DNA of 64,000 nucleotides from Fusobacterium mortiferum ATCC 9817 (GTDB lineage Bacteria; Fusobacteriota; Fusobacteriia; Fusobacteriales; Fusobacteriaceae): NCBI RefSeq assembly GCF_000158195.2, contig NZ_GL987993.1, positions 98,806 to 162,805 of the forward strand, read 5' to 3'. Shown piece by piece: positions 46,128 to 56,134 of this stretch (position 1 is its first letter; each line of letters starts with the position of its first letter). The notes under the pieces were generated by a model. It saw only the letters and a program-made list of their open reading frames with translations, ran no database searches and was not told where the DNA came from. The position numbers and the translations under genes were made by a program.

Positions 46128-48203
46128 TTAGAATTTGTAAGTTAGTCTACCAGTAGTTATACCTTCTCCAGTGGAATCAACAGTATAAGCAAGAGTAGTT
46201 TCTACTTTATCAGCAAAATCTAAAGTCAGATGGAAACCAGCATTTGCTATTCCAGCACTATGTTTTTCAACAGGTCTAGCATACTCTTTTTCAACATCTA
46301 AAATAGTAAATTTATCTCTCCAATCATCAACATTCATAAGTTCTTTATTATATCCAACATTTGCTCCTATTTTAGCAGCAAATTTTTCATTAAATCTTAT
46401 GTCATGTTCAGCACTGGCTTTAAGGTATATCTCATTAGAAAAATTTGTAGAACTATCAACATAAGCATCATTAAATCCATTTCCATTTTTTTCTTTTATA
46501 TCGTCATGTCCAAAGTAAGTAGTTCTTAGACCAGTAGCTAGATTAAGATTAGTATTTTCTTGAACTTTTATATCTCTATATATCTCATTTTTTAAAGATA
46601 TACTATATGAATCAAAACTTGCTGATTTACCTAATCCTTCAGCTTCATTTCTATCTAATTTATTGTTACTATAGATACCATTTATTCCTAGATTATACCC
46701 AAAATCATTTTCAAATTTATGATTTAAAGAGTAACCAATAACAAAGGAATTGATATCATTTTTACTTCCGTTTAGATAACTTAGTTTAGTATATTGATAT
46801 CCAGCAAAAATATTATCATTATTTGTAATAACATTATCTTGAGAAAGAACTAAGGTAGTATCTTCAGTATTGTACTCTATAGTTCTATATACATCTTTAC
46901 TATTTTCTTTAGAATTTTTATGAAAAGCCCCAATTTTATAATTACCATTTAAGATAACAGCTTCTACTCCAGAGTTATCTTGACTAGCATATTCTCCAGT
47001 TAAGTACGATCTACTAGCAAACAGTTTATCTTGTACATCAAGTAGGTCAGTACCTCTATTAAGAATTTGAGCGTTGATATTAGCATATTCTTTAGCAGAG
47101 ATATCAAATCTTCTGAAAAGCATTTCTCCTTCTCCTGCTTTTCCTTCATGGAAAATATAAAGATTATCTAGGTCCTGAGACATAGAAGTATAACCATCTA
47201 TTTTCGTATCAAAAATTTGAAGATGTTTTCCGGTATTAGTAGTAAGAAATACTCTTGTTCTTCTTTCAGGTTTATCTTTAGTATAAGCAACTAAATATAC
47301 TTTATCATTTAAGGATAAACTACTACTTTCACAAGCTGCAACATCATCAGGAATAAAATTTTCTTCAACTCTTTCCCAAGTTTTTCCATTATCAGAAGTA
47401 GCATAAACAACTCTTTTTTTAGATTCCCTGCTAGTTTCAGGTTTAGCAGCTAAATATATTTTTCCATTATGGTGAAATATATTACTTTCACTACTTATAT
47501 CAGGTTTTCCAAATGCTCCCACAGGATAATTTTCAGGTCTTAAAATTGCTGAATTCCAAGTTTTTCCATTGTCAGTGCTATATATAAAGCCAGAAGTAGC
47601 AGTAGATTTATCAGGTTGGTCTTTTTCATGGTGCTAGGCTTGAATAGGCATATAGATAGTACCATTGTAATACATTCCACTTCCAGGTCCTTGTAATACA
47701 TATTTATATCCTTCTGGAGTTAAATCTTTCAAACTTTGACCTTTATCCCAAGTTTTTCCACCATCATCTGAGGTATACATAAAAAAATCAGATTTTTCAC
47801 TGGTAGGCTTAGTAGTTATAAATTTATCATTTTGGTATCCAAAAAGAAAAGTTCGACCAGTGTCGCTATTGTGTACAATAGCAGGATCTGATATTCCTAA
47901 TCCATTTTCAGGAGTAATAATAGTTTTATCACTCCATGTATTTCCACCATCATGAGAAATTTTTATGGCAAAATCAACACCAGTATTTAATCCAATATCA
48001 CCATATCCATTGTGTCTATAATCAGCTACTGCAATTATAGTACCTTGGGAAGTAGTTGTAATAGCAGGAATTCTATAATAATTTGTATTTGTAGTATCTC
48101 CTTTTTTAAATAAAATCATTCCTTCATTCCAACCATCATTAGGTGCTGCAATAACTCCAGTAGCAAGTGAACAAAAAAGTGTAAGTAATGCTAATCTTTT
48201 CAT
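46128..48203 (-). pseudogene. Sialidase autotransporter, interrupted by one in-frame TAG
   Basis: The frame is continuous from MKRLALLTLFCSLATGVIA (signal peptide) to the terminal Phe (TGRLTYKF), broken only by TAG at 47634-47636. The sialidase domain shows the RIP motif YYRIPAI and four Asp boxes (SHDGGNTW, SDDGGKTW, STDNGKTW, SDNGKTW). A C-terminal beta-barrel of about 270 residues should export it to the cell surface. The first fragment is about 189 aa, the second (from 47522) lacks a signal. Before the stop the text is PIQA, after it HHEKDQ, so the lost residue was probably Trp (TGG to TAG). I chose ATG 48203 for its GGAGG site. Confidence 0.85.
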
Positions 48204-48258
48204 AAATCCATATTCCTCCATTTAGATATTAGTATATTTATTTTTGTTTTTTGTACTC

Positions 48259-48301
48259 GAGAACATGCTTTGATTATATATTTTTCGTTCTCAAAAAGCA
48301 A
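48259..48301 (-). promoter_or_regulatory. Sialidase promoter with flanking GAGAAC dyad
   Basis: Minus-strand TTGCTT (48296-48301) and TATAAT (48273-48278) are 17 bp apart. GAGAAC (48259-48264) and GTTCTC (48287-48292) form an inverted repeat around the -10, suggestive of a regulator site. Confidence 0.6.
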
Positions 48302-48596
48302 CTGTTTTTTTCAGCAAAAAAACAAAATGTAAAATTAAAGGTTAAATATAATTAAAATAATATATTGTATAAAACGGTTGTAATAAAAAAAGAAAGCTTT
48401 ATTCTAAAAGTAAAACTTAAATTATAGAAAAATAGTGATGTTAAACTATGTTGTACTTTTTATATCGAAATATAATTTAAAACGAACAATTTTATAAAAA
48501 AATGACATAATTTTGACACAAGTGAAATAAAAAATATAAAATTAAATAAATTGAGCTTATTATGACAAGAAAGTGTGGTAAAATCTTTGGAAATTT
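48302..48596. other. AT-rich intergenic gap between sialidase and acyltransferase
   Basis: No open frame of gene-like quality, RNA gene or clear hairpin is seen. A -10-like TAAAAT near 48574 may serve the acyltransferase, but no convincing -35 accompanies it. Confidence 0.5.
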
Positions 48597-48608
48597 AAGG
48601 AGGTGTGT

Positions 48609-49637
48609 ATGTATCTAGATTATATTAACTATTTTAGAGGATTTGCTATATTGCTGGTTGTGTTAGGGCATTTTCTATATTTTCCAGAGAGTACAGTAAC
48701 AGAAAAATTGATAAAAGCAATTATCAAGGGAGGAACAAGTCCCTTTGTATTTATATCAGGTTTTCTATTTCATCATATATTCTATAGAAGAGGTTTTGAT
48801 TATAAAAAATTTATGAAAAATAAGTTAAAAAATGTATTGCTTCCTTATACTATAGTAGTTATTCCAGGGCTTATCTATGCAGTACATCAGCACCAGTTAG
48901 ATTTATTTATATATGAAAAAAATAAAATACTATATACATTACTTTATTATTTATCAGGGAATGCTCTTACTGCTACTTGGTATATTCCCTTTGCTATGTT
49001 ATTATTTATAGCTTCACCTATATTTATCAAATTTATAGAGTTAGAAGATAGAAGACAGAGGATAATTATTTTTTTATTATTGATTATAAGCATGATAATT
49101 CAAAGACCTATTAGAGATCTTACAATAAATATTTTTCAAGCTTTTATATATTTCTCTCCATTTTATTGCCTAGGAATATATATATCTATGAATAAAGAGA
49201 GAGCAAGAGATATACTAGAGAAAAATATATTATATCTTGGAATTTTATGGGGAATAACTTTAGCATTACAAGTAAGATATAATATTTTAGAAACTATGCA
49301 GAAAAGTATTTTTGAAATAAAAGGAATAGATTTAGTAGCTCCAGAAAAATTTTTTATCTGCCTTTTCTTTTTAGGAGTTTTTATGAAATTGGAAAAAGTA
49401 GAGAATAGTTTAGGAAAGATGATAAAAAAATCTTTAAGTATATTAGCAGATTGTAGCTTTGGAATATTTTTTATACACAATTATTTTATCTTAATGTTTT
49501 GGGAGAGATACCATAATGGAATGGATATGTTAGAAAGTTTAGAATTAGGAATAGTTACTATTATACTATCTACAATAATAGTGTTGTTGTTTAAAAAGAT
49601 TTTTGGCAAAAAGAGTAGAATATTAATTGGAAGCTGA
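48609..49637 (+). CDS. Acyltransferase 3-family membrane protein
   Basis: A 342-aa inner-membrane protein with about ten TM segments. The N-terminal YINYFRGFAILLVVLGHF (with catalytic His) is typical of acyltransferase family 3, which O-acetylates sugars or lipids at the cell surface. I chose ATG 48609, five bases after AAGGAGG; 48603 lies inside that site. It lies next to the polysaccharide cluster but is separated by a terminator, so a role in modifying the polymer is plausible, not proven. Confidence 0.85.
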   Translation: MYLDYINYFRGFAILLVVLGHFLYFPESTVTEKLIKAIIKGGTSPFVFISGFLFHHIFYRRGFDYKKFMKNKLKNVLLPYTIVVIPGLIYAVHQHQLDLFIYEKNKILYTLLYYLSGNALTATWYIPFAMLLFIASPIFIKFIELEDRRQRIIIFLLLIISMIIQRPIRDLTINIFQAFIYFSPFYCLGIYISMNKERARDILEKNILYLGILWGITLALQVRYNILETMQKSIFEIKGIDLVAPEKFFICLFFLGVFMKLEKVENSLGKMIKKSLSILADCSFGIFFIHNYFILMFWERYHNGMDMLESLELGIVTIILSTIIVLLFKKIFGKKSRILIGS

Positions 49638-49695
49638 GGAAAAAATTTTTATTAAGGAGAAACTCTCTTTAGGAAATAATTTAGTTGTATAAGGG

Positions 49696-49724
49696 AAAGA
49701 GGATAGGGAGGTCTATCCTCTTTT
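49696..49724 (+). terminator. Terminator after the acyltransferase
   Basis: AAAGAGGATAG (49696-49706) pairs with CTATCCTCTTT (49713-49723), followed by T. Confidence 0.85.
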
Positions 49725-49898
49725 AATAATTATATTAAATAGCTAAGTTATCAGGTAGTACAATACTTTTAAATATATTTTCTCTAGAGATAATATAATT
49801 ATATCCTAAATATATAGAAATACCAAAAAAGAATAAAGAATTTATGGATAAAAAATATTGATAGAAATGAACAATTTTTAAATAAAATTAAAAAATAA
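49725..49898. other. Intergenic gap before the polysaccharide cluster
   Basis: No firm gene. On the minus strand a 50-codon open stretch without a start (49738-49887), containing NYIISRENIFKSIVLPDNLA, looks protein-like and may be the tail of a lost gene. See findings. Confidence 0.3.
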
Positions 49899-49952
49899 TT
49901 TTTGTTCTATTGACATTATTAAGAAAAGTAGTAAAATATATAAGAACAAAAA
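49899..49952 (+). promoter_or_regulatory. Promoter of the polysaccharide cluster within a 10-bp inverted repeat
   Basis: TTGACA (49910-49915) and TAAAAT (49932-49937) are 16 bp apart. The arms TTTTTGTTCT (49899-49908) and AGAACAAAAA (49943-49952) flank both elements exactly, suggesting a regulator site or loop. Confidence 0.75.
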
Positions 49953-49969
49953 ATTTTTAGGAGAACATT

Positions 49970-52111
49970 ATGAATATCAAGATTTTTTATTCGGCACTAC
50001 TCTTTATAACCTATCAGACAATGTTTATGATTACAGGATTTAGTATGAACACAGCAGCATATGGACTTTTTGTCTTGCTACTGTTTTTTTATCATTTGAC
50101 AAATAATTTAGATTTTTCTAAAAAACCAAAGACACATTCTATTCTTGTAAATATTATGATATTTGTAATATTTCTCTTTTTCTATAAAGATATATCTATT
50201 TTTACAGCTTTCTTAGGATTTTCACTTATTCAGATGTTACTTTTTAAAGTTTTTAAAAGGGTATATGAGAGAAACAATAATCTTCCTGCATATAACTGGA
50301 TAAATAAGAGAAACTTTGTAAAGGTGTTTTTAGACTCATTGGGAATCATATTTGGTATTATTCTAGCCTTTATACTAAAATATGATTTTTTTGTCATATA
50401 TGAATTAAGAGCAGAATATATAGCTACTTATTTGGCTATATTTTTAATAGGGTATATATACATAAAAATGAGTGATAGAAGCTGGAGCTATACAAATATA
50501 TTTGATGTGCTAAACCTATTGGTACTAAATTTAGTAACAGCAGTGGCATTTGTAGTAATTATGTTAATAAATGAAGATAAGAGCTTTCCAATAACTACAA
50601 TAGTGATGGCATATATATTATCAGTGTCAATACAACTTTTATGTAGATATATCTTTAGATTAAAAAGATATTATGGAAAACATAAGAAAATTATTTCTAA
50701 ACAGAAGAGAACAATAATATATGGAGCTGGAGAAGCTGGAGCTATGTTAGCAAGAGAGTATCTAGTAAATCCAAACTTTCCATATGATTTGATAGGCTTT
50801 ATAGATGATGACTCTAAAAAGATAGGAACATCTATATACAATATTCCAGTACTAGGAAATAAGGAGAGCTTTGATAAGGTAATAAGAAATGAAAAGATAG
50901 AGGAGATCCTTATAGCTATACCATCAATGAATGGTACAGAGCTAGGAAGAGTAGTGGATAGACTGCAAGGAATAGAGGGTATAAGTATAAAGACAGTACC
51001 TGGAATCTCAGAGATGATAGATAATAAGCCACTATCTAGTCAGATTAGAAGTGTAAGGATAGAGGACTTGTTAGGAAGAGATGAGATAGTAATAAATGAT
51101 GGAAGTATAAGAGGACTTATAGAAAATAAAGTAGTATTTGTAACAGGGGGAGCTGGAAGTATAGGTTCGGAGCTTTCAAGACAGATAGCTAAATTTAATC
51201 CTAAAAAATTAGTAACTATAGATGTAAATGAAAATGATATATATTTTCTAGAGCTAGAGTTAAAGAGAAGATATCCTAATTTAGATTTGGTATCTGAGAT
51301 TTGTAATATAAGAGAGGAAGAAAAGGTAGACTTTCTATTTAATAAGTATAGACCAAATGTGGTATTCCATGCTGCTGCCCATAAGCATGTACCTTTAATG
51401 GAACATAATCCAGAGGAAGCTATAAAAAATAATATATTTGGAACTAAAAAGGTAGCAGAGTGTGCTGATAAATATGGAGTAGAGAGAATGGTACTTATCT
51501 CTACAGATAAAGCAGTAAATCCTACAAACTTAATGGGAGCAAGTAAAAGAGCTTGTGAATTGGTTATTGAGCATATGAATAAGGTATCAAAAAATACTAA
51601 GTTTATGGCTGTAAGATTTGGAAATGTACTGGGAAGTAATGGCTCTGTAATACCAATATTTAAAAAACTGATTGAGGAAGGAAAAAATCTAACACTAACT
51701 CATAGAGATATAACTAGATATTTTATGACTATACCAGAGGCAGCCCAACTTGTAATAGAGGCTGGAAGCTTAGGTAATGGTGGAGAGATATTTATACTGG
51801 ATATGGGTAAACCAGTGAGAATATATGATCTAGCTAAGAGGATGATAAAACTATCCAATGCCAATGTAGGTATAGACGTGGTAGGACTAAGACCAGGAGA
51901 GAAACTTTTTGAAGAGCTGCTATATGATGTAAATTCAGCAATAAAGACAGATAACAAAAAGATATTTATAACTAAGATAGAGGATGGAAATGTAGATATT
52001 ACTAAGTTCTTTACAAAACTTGAAGAGTGTACATATAACCCAAATGTAGAGCATATAAAAGAGGTAATGAAAGAGTTGGTAGTGTCATATAAAGAGGTTA
52101 AATATAACTAG
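49970..52111 (+). CDS. Nucleoside-diphosphate-sugar dehydratase/epimerase, PglF/CapD/WbpM family
   Basis: A 713-aa membrane protein. Four to five N-terminal TM segments are followed by a CoA-binding-like Rossmann domain (IYGAGEAGAMLAREY near 245) and a C-terminal dehydratase domain with FVTGGAGSIGSELSRQ near 390. Catalytic STDKAVNPTN suits the 4,6-dehydratase type. It makes the first UDP-4-keto-sugar for the polymer. It heads the operon, followed by a priming transferase and an aminotransferase, together the usual bacillosamine-like or 4-amino sugar set. An AGGAG site precedes the ATG. Confidence 0.92.
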   Translation: MNIKIFYSALLFITYQTMFMITGFSMNTAAYGLFVLLLFFYHLTNNLDFSKKPKTHSILVNIMIFVIFLFFYKDISIFTAFLGFSLIQMLLFKVFKRVYERNNNLPAYNWINKRNFVKVFLDSLGIIFGIILAFILKYDFFVIYELRAEYIATYLAIFLIGYIYIKMSDRSWSYTNIFDVLNLLVLNLVTAVAFVVIMLINEDKSFPITTIVMAYILSVSIQLLCRYIFRLKRYYGKHKKIISKQKRTIIYGAGEAGAMLAREYLVNPNFPYDLIGFIDDDSKKIGTSIYNIPVLGNKESFDKVIRNEKIEEILIAIPSMNGTELGRVVDRLQGIEGISIKTVPGISEMIDNKPLSSQIRSVRIEDLLGRDEIVINDGSIRGLIENKVVFVTGGAGSIGSELSRQIAKFNPKKLVTIDVNENDIYFLELELKRRYPNLDLVSEICNIREEEKVDFLFNKYRPNVVFHAAAHKHVPLMEHNPEEAIKNNIFGTKKVAECADKYGVERMVLISTDKAVNPTNLMGASKRACELVIEHMNKVSKNTKFMAVRFGNVLGSNGSVIPIFKKLIEEGKNLTLTHRDITRYFMTIPEAAQLVIEAGSLGNGGEIFILDMGKPVRIYDLAKRMIKLSNANVGIDVVGLRPGEKLFEELLYDVNSAIKTDNKKIFITKIEDGNVDITKFFTKLEECTYNPNVEHIKEVMKELVVSYKEVKYN

Positions 52112-52124
52112 ATAGGAGAAAAGA

Positions 52125-52742
52125 ATGTTTTTAAAAAGATTATTTGATATAGTAGCTTCCTTTTGTGGAATAGTAATACTATTTCCTTTAATAGTTATAG
52201 TTAGTATTTTGATAAAACTAACTTCTAAAGGACCAGTACTATTTAAGCAGGTAAGAGTTACTAAAAATGGAAGATTATTTAAAATATATAAGTTTAGAAC
52301 TATGAGAGAGAATAGTGAGGGTAATAAACAGATAACTGTAGGGAATGACAGTAGAATAACTGGAGTTGGACATATTTTAAGAAAGACTAAATTAGATGAG
52401 TTACCACAACTATTTAATGTTTTAAAAGGAGAGATGAGCTTAGTAGGACCGAGACCAGAAGTTCCTAAATATGTAGAGCTATATACAGAGGAGCAAAGAG
52501 AGATATTGAAAGTTTCAGCAGGAATTACAGACTATGCTTCAATATATTTTTCTAATGAAAGTGAACTTTTAGGAGAAGCAGAAAATCCAGAAGAGTTTTA
52601 TATAAAAAAAATAATGCCATATAAGATAGAACTTAATAAAAAATATATAAAAGAGATAGGAATAGTAACAGATATAAAATTGATAATTTTAACTATATTA
52701 AAAATATTAGGGCTTGTTAAGTTAGAGCCGAAGGAACTATAA
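52125..52742 (+). CDS. Priming sugar-phosphate transferase (PglC/WbaP C-terminal type)
   Basis: A 205-aa monotopic membrane enzyme. An N-terminal hydrophobic re-entrant helix precedes the bacterial sugar transferase domain with KGPVLFKQVRVTKNGRLF, KIYKFRTMRENSE, and LDELPQLFNVLKGEMSLVGPRPE. It transfers a sugar-1-phosphate to undecaprenyl phosphate at the cytoplasmic face, starting the repeat unit. It lies 13 bp after the dehydratase. Confidence 0.92.
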   Translation: MFLKRLFDIVASFCGIVILFPLIVIVSILIKLTSKGPVLFKQVRVTKNGRLFKIYKFRTMRENSEGNKQITVGNDSRITGVGHILRKTKLDELPQLFNVLKGEMSLVGPRPEVPKYVELYTEEQREILKVSAGITDYASIYFSNESELLGEAENPEEFYIKKIMPYKIELNKKYIKEIGIVTDIKLIILTILKILGLVKLEPKEL

Positions 52743-52753
52743 GGAGGATTAAT

Positions 52754-53962
52754 ATGGAGGAGAGAAGAATACAATTTTCACCACCAGATATTACACAAAA
52801 GGAGATAGATGAAGTAGTAGATACTTTAAAATCTGGTTGGATAACTACAGGACCTAAGACAAAATTATTTGAAGAAGAGATAAGTAAATATTGTAATTCA
52901 GAAAAAACTGTTTGTTTAAACTCAGCTACTGCTGCAATGGAATTAGTTTTAAGATTATTTGATGTTGGACCAGGAGATGAAGTTATTACATCAGCTTATA
53001 CGTATACAGCATCAGCAAGTGTAATAGTACATTGCGGAGCTACTCCAGTATTAGTAGATGTAAAACCAGGAGAGTTTAATATTGATCCTAAGAAAATAGA
53101 GAAAGCAATAACAGAAAAAACAAAGGTAATAATTCCAGTAGATATTGGGGGTATGCCAGCAGATTATGATGAGATTTTTGAAATAGTAGAAAGAAATAAA
53201 GGTAAGTTCAATCCTAAAAAAGGAAGTTATCAAGAAAAATTAGGAAGAATATTAGTGTTAGCAGATGCTGCACACTCTTTTGGTGGAATGTATAAAGGTA
53301 AAAAAGTAGGAAGTGTAGCAGACTTTACTTCGTACTCGTTCCATGCTGTAAAAAATCTAACAACAGCAGAAGGTGGAGCTATTACTTGGAAAAAAAATGA
53401 AGTTTTTAATAATGAACAAATATATAAAGAGTTTATGTTATTAGCTCTTCATGGACAGAATAAAGATGCACTATCAAAGATGAAAGCTGGAGCATGGAAA
53501 TATGATATAGCTATGCCAGGATATAAATGTAATATGACAGATATAAATGCGGCTATTGGGCTTGCTCAATTAAGAAGATATGATAGTGAAATCCTAACTA
53601 AAAAAGATTTAATCAATACTTGGTACAAAAAATATTTAGGAGATATTAAAGGAGTAATACTTCCAGAATTTAAAACAGAAGATAAAGTAAGCTCAAGACA
53701 TATCTATGCTCTTAGATTAGAAGGAGCAACAGAAGAGAAAAGAAATGAGGTAATACAGAAATTAGCAGAAAAAGGAATAGCTACAAATGTACATTTCCAA
53801 CCACTACCATTATTAACAGCTTATAAAAACTTGGGATTTAAAATAGAAGATTATCTAGAAGCATATGCTATGTATAGTACAGAGATATCATTACCATTTC
53901 ATGACTTTGTAAGTGAAGAGGATGTAATATATATAGCTAAGTGCTTGAAAGAGGTATTGTAG
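52754..53962 (+). CDS. DegT/DnrJ/EryC1-family sugar aminotransferase
   Basis: A 402-aa PLP enzyme. The PLP lysine is in SFHAVKNLTTAEGGA (near residue 200); LADAAHSFGG is the cofactor-binding stretch. An insert near 145-160 (KGKFNPKKGSYQEKLG) occurs in many homologues. It aminates the keto-sugar from the PglF-like enzyme. AGGAGG precedes the ATG. Confidence 0.92.
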   Translation: MEERRIQFSPPDITQKEIDEVVDTLKSGWITTGPKTKLFEEEISKYCNSEKTVCLNSATAAMELVLRLFDVGPGDEVITSAYTYTASASVIVHCGATPVLVDVKPGEFNIDPKKIEKAITEKTKVIIPVDIGGMPADYDEIFEIVERNKGKFNPKKGSYQEKLGRILVLADAAHSFGGMYKGKKVGSVADFTSYSFHAVKNLTTAEGGAITWKKNEVFNNEQIYKEFMLLALHGQNKDALSKMKAGAWKYDIAMPGYKCNMTDINAAIGLAQLRRYDSEILTKKDLINTWYKKYLGDIKGVILPEFKTEDKVSSRHIYALRLEGATEEKRNEVIQKLAEKGIATNVHFQPLPLLTAYKNLGFKIEDYLEAYAMYSTEISLPFHDFVSEEDVIYIAKCLKEVL

Positions 53963-54585
53963 TGATAATTTATAGAAAAGTAAAAAAGGAAGATTTAAAT
54001 CAAATAGCTAAAATTCATAAAGAAGCATTTCCAGATTATTTTTTAACAATTTTTGGTGAGGAGCTTTTATATGAGTTTTACAATCAATATTTTTTAAATA
54101 ATAATATTTTTGTAGTGGCAGAAGAAAATAATAAAATAATAGGTTTTATTCTAGGAAATAATTCAGATATACCTAGGAAGAAATTTTTTAATGAGAATTT
54201 TTATAGAATTTCTTTAAAGATGATATTTGAATTATTAAAACTAAATAAAAATTTATGGAATGGAATTTTTCAAAGAGTATTTTTTATAAAAGAAGCAATT
54301 ATTTCAAAATTTAGAAAAAATATAAAAAGTGAAGAAAGAATTATTCAAAATAAAAAAAGTTATAGGCTACTGTCAATAGCAGTAAATCCTAAAATAAAAG
54401 GAAAAAATATTGCTGTTGAAATGGAAAAATATTTTTGTGAAGAATTATTAAAAGTAGGTATAGAAGAAGTAGGTTTATCAGTAAAAAAAGAAAATATTCG
54501 AGCTATAAAATTTTATGAGAAGTGTGAATATTTAATAGAAAAAAATGAAAAAGAATTAATTTATTATATTAAAAATTTAAAATAA
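53962..54585 (+). CDS. GNAT-family N-acetyltransferase
   Basis: A 207-aa protein with GNAT folds: YRKVKKEDLNQIAKIHKEAF at the start and LLSIAVNPKIKGKNIAVEM near 134, an acetyl-CoA-binding-like loop. In such clusters the enzyme acetylates the 4-amino sugar. I chose GTG 53962, overlapping the aminotransferase stop with AGAGG before it. Sugar specificity is inferred from neighbours. Confidence 0.8.
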   Translation: MIIYRKVKKEDLNQIAKIHKEAFPDYFLTIFGEELLYEFYNQYFLNNNIFVVAEENNKIIGFILGNNSDIPRKKFFNENFYRISLKMIFELLKLNKNLWNGIFQRVFFIKEAIISKFRKNIKSEERIIQNKKSYRLLSIAVNPKIKGKNIAVEMEKYFCEELLKVGIEEVGLSVKKENIRAIKFYEKCEYLIEKNEKELIYYIKNLK

Positions 54586-54594
54586 GGAAGAATT

Positions 54595-55368
54595 ATGGAA
54601 GAAAATAAGATAAGTATAATTACTCCTTTATATAATGGAGAGAAATATATAGAAGAAACAATTTTATCGGTTATTAAACAAACATATAATAATTGGGAAA
54701 TGTTGATAGTGGATGATTGTTCAAGTGATAACAGTCCAAATATAGTAAAGAAATATGTTGAACAAGATAAAAGGATAAAGCATATAAGGTTGGAAAAAAA
54801 TAGTGGGGCTGCAATTGCTAGAAATAAGGCAATAGAAATAGCTGAAGGAGAATATATAGCTTTTCTTGATAGTGATGATTTGTGGAAAAAAGAAAAATTG
54901 GAAAAACAAATTAATTTTATGAAAGAAAATAACTATGCAATTAGCTTTACAGAGTATGAAGAAATAGACGAGGATGGAAGAAAATTAAATATATTAATAA
55001 GAGTTCCTAAAAAACCAGTAACATATAGAAGTTATTTATTAACTAACCCTATAGGTTGCTTAACAGGAATGTATAGTGTAAAAAAATTAGGAAAAGTATA
55101 TATGCCTAATTTAAGAAAAAGACAAGATACTGGTTTTTGGTTAAAAATTTTGAAATTAGATAAAGCATATTCTTTAAAAGAGAACTTAGCTATATACAGG
55201 ATAAATAGTAGTTCTTTATCCTTTAAAAAAACAGATTTATTCAAATATCATTGGTATTTATATAGAAAAATTGAAAAATTAACAATAGTTGAAAGTTTAT
55301 TTTATATACTTACTACAATAATAACAAAAATATTTAAGTTAAAAGAAAAAAAAATAAGAGAAAACTAA
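54595..55368 (+). CDS. Family 2 glycosyltransferase
   Basis: A 257-aa GT-A enzyme. The nucleotide-binding ITPLYNGEKYIEETILSVI, a DDCSSDNS motif and the DXD-like FLDSDDLWKKEKL (near 87) are clear. It transfers a sugar to the lipid-linked repeat unit. A decayed relative follows at 56135-56575. Confidence 0.88.
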   Translation: MEENKISIITPLYNGEKYIEETILSVIKQTYNNWEMLIVDDCSSDNSPNIVKKYVEQDKRIKHIRLEKNSGAAIARNKAIEIAEGEYIAFLDSDDLWKKEKLEKQINFMKENNYAISFTEYEEIDEDGRKLNILIRVPKKPVTYRSYLLTNPIGCLTGMYSVKKLGKVYMPNLRKRQDTGFWLKILKLDKAYSLKENLAIYRINSSSLSFKKTDLFKYHWYLYRKIEKLTIVESLFYILTTIITKIFKLKEKKIREN

Positions 55369-55370
55369 TT

Positions 55371-56038
55371 ATGAGAATAGGTATAGTAGGAACAGTATAT
55401 GTAGGTTTAGTTCAAGGTATAATAATAACAAAGTTTGGGCTAAATGTAATTTGTATAGATGTATCAGAAGAAAAGATAGAAAATTTAAGAGAGGGAATAG
55501 TACCAATAGATGAACTAGAATTAAAAGAGATATTAGATATAGAGGATAGATTGAAAGCTAGAGGAATAGAATTTACTACTGATATAAAATATACAATAGA
55601 AAATTCAGAAGTAATATTTATAGAAGTAGGAATACCATCAGCGTTTAGATGGATTAGCAGATTTATATTTTGTATTAGAAGTAGAAAAAAGAATAGGACA
55701 ATATATGAATGAATACAAAGTAATAGTTGATAAATCTACAGTACCAGTAGGAAAAGGGAAAATTAGTAAGAGAAACTATACAAAAAGAGCTGGATTTTAG
55801 AAAGTTAAGTTATGAATTTGATATAGTATCAAATCCAGAGTTTTTAAGAGGGGGAAAAGCTGTAAGAGATTGCTTAAAATCAGATAGATAGGAATAGAGA
55901 GTGATACAGCAAAAGAGATAATGAAGAAAGTATATGATGTATTATTTATTAATGAAATTTCATTTGTACTTACAAAGATATGTAATATAACTAAGTATAA
56001 TAGAATAGATATAGACAATGTTTCTTATGGAGATTACT
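55371..56038 (+). pseudogene. Decayed UDP-glucose 6-dehydrogenase (ugd)
   Basis: Readable pieces in different frames match Ugd in order: IGIVGTVYVGLVQGIIITKFG (55374 on), then DGLADLYFVLEVEKRIG, DKSTVPVGKGK, a piece with SYEFDIVSNPEFLRGGK (GKAVRDCLKSD), and ESDTAKEIMKKVYDVLFINE. At least three frameshifts and several stops intervene. Even the Rossmann GTGYVG is altered to GTVYVG. It is dead; a second ugd lies at 60633. Confidence 0.85.
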
Positions 56039-56134
56039 AGAGAATACAAAAAAAACTAGAGTATTAAAATAAGTGAGATAGTATTATTTGAGAAGGAATG
56101 TAGATTAATATCAATAATGACTCACTTTATAATA

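Noticed and set aside
46128-47522. A separate gene for the barrel half of the sialidase
   Set aside because: It has no signal peptide or ribosome site, and is in the same frame as the upstream half, separated by a single TAG.
55371-55712. An intact 113-aa gene at the start of the decayed ugd
   Set aside because: Its sequence continues as Ugd in other frames and the Rossmann motif is mutated, so it is a fragment.
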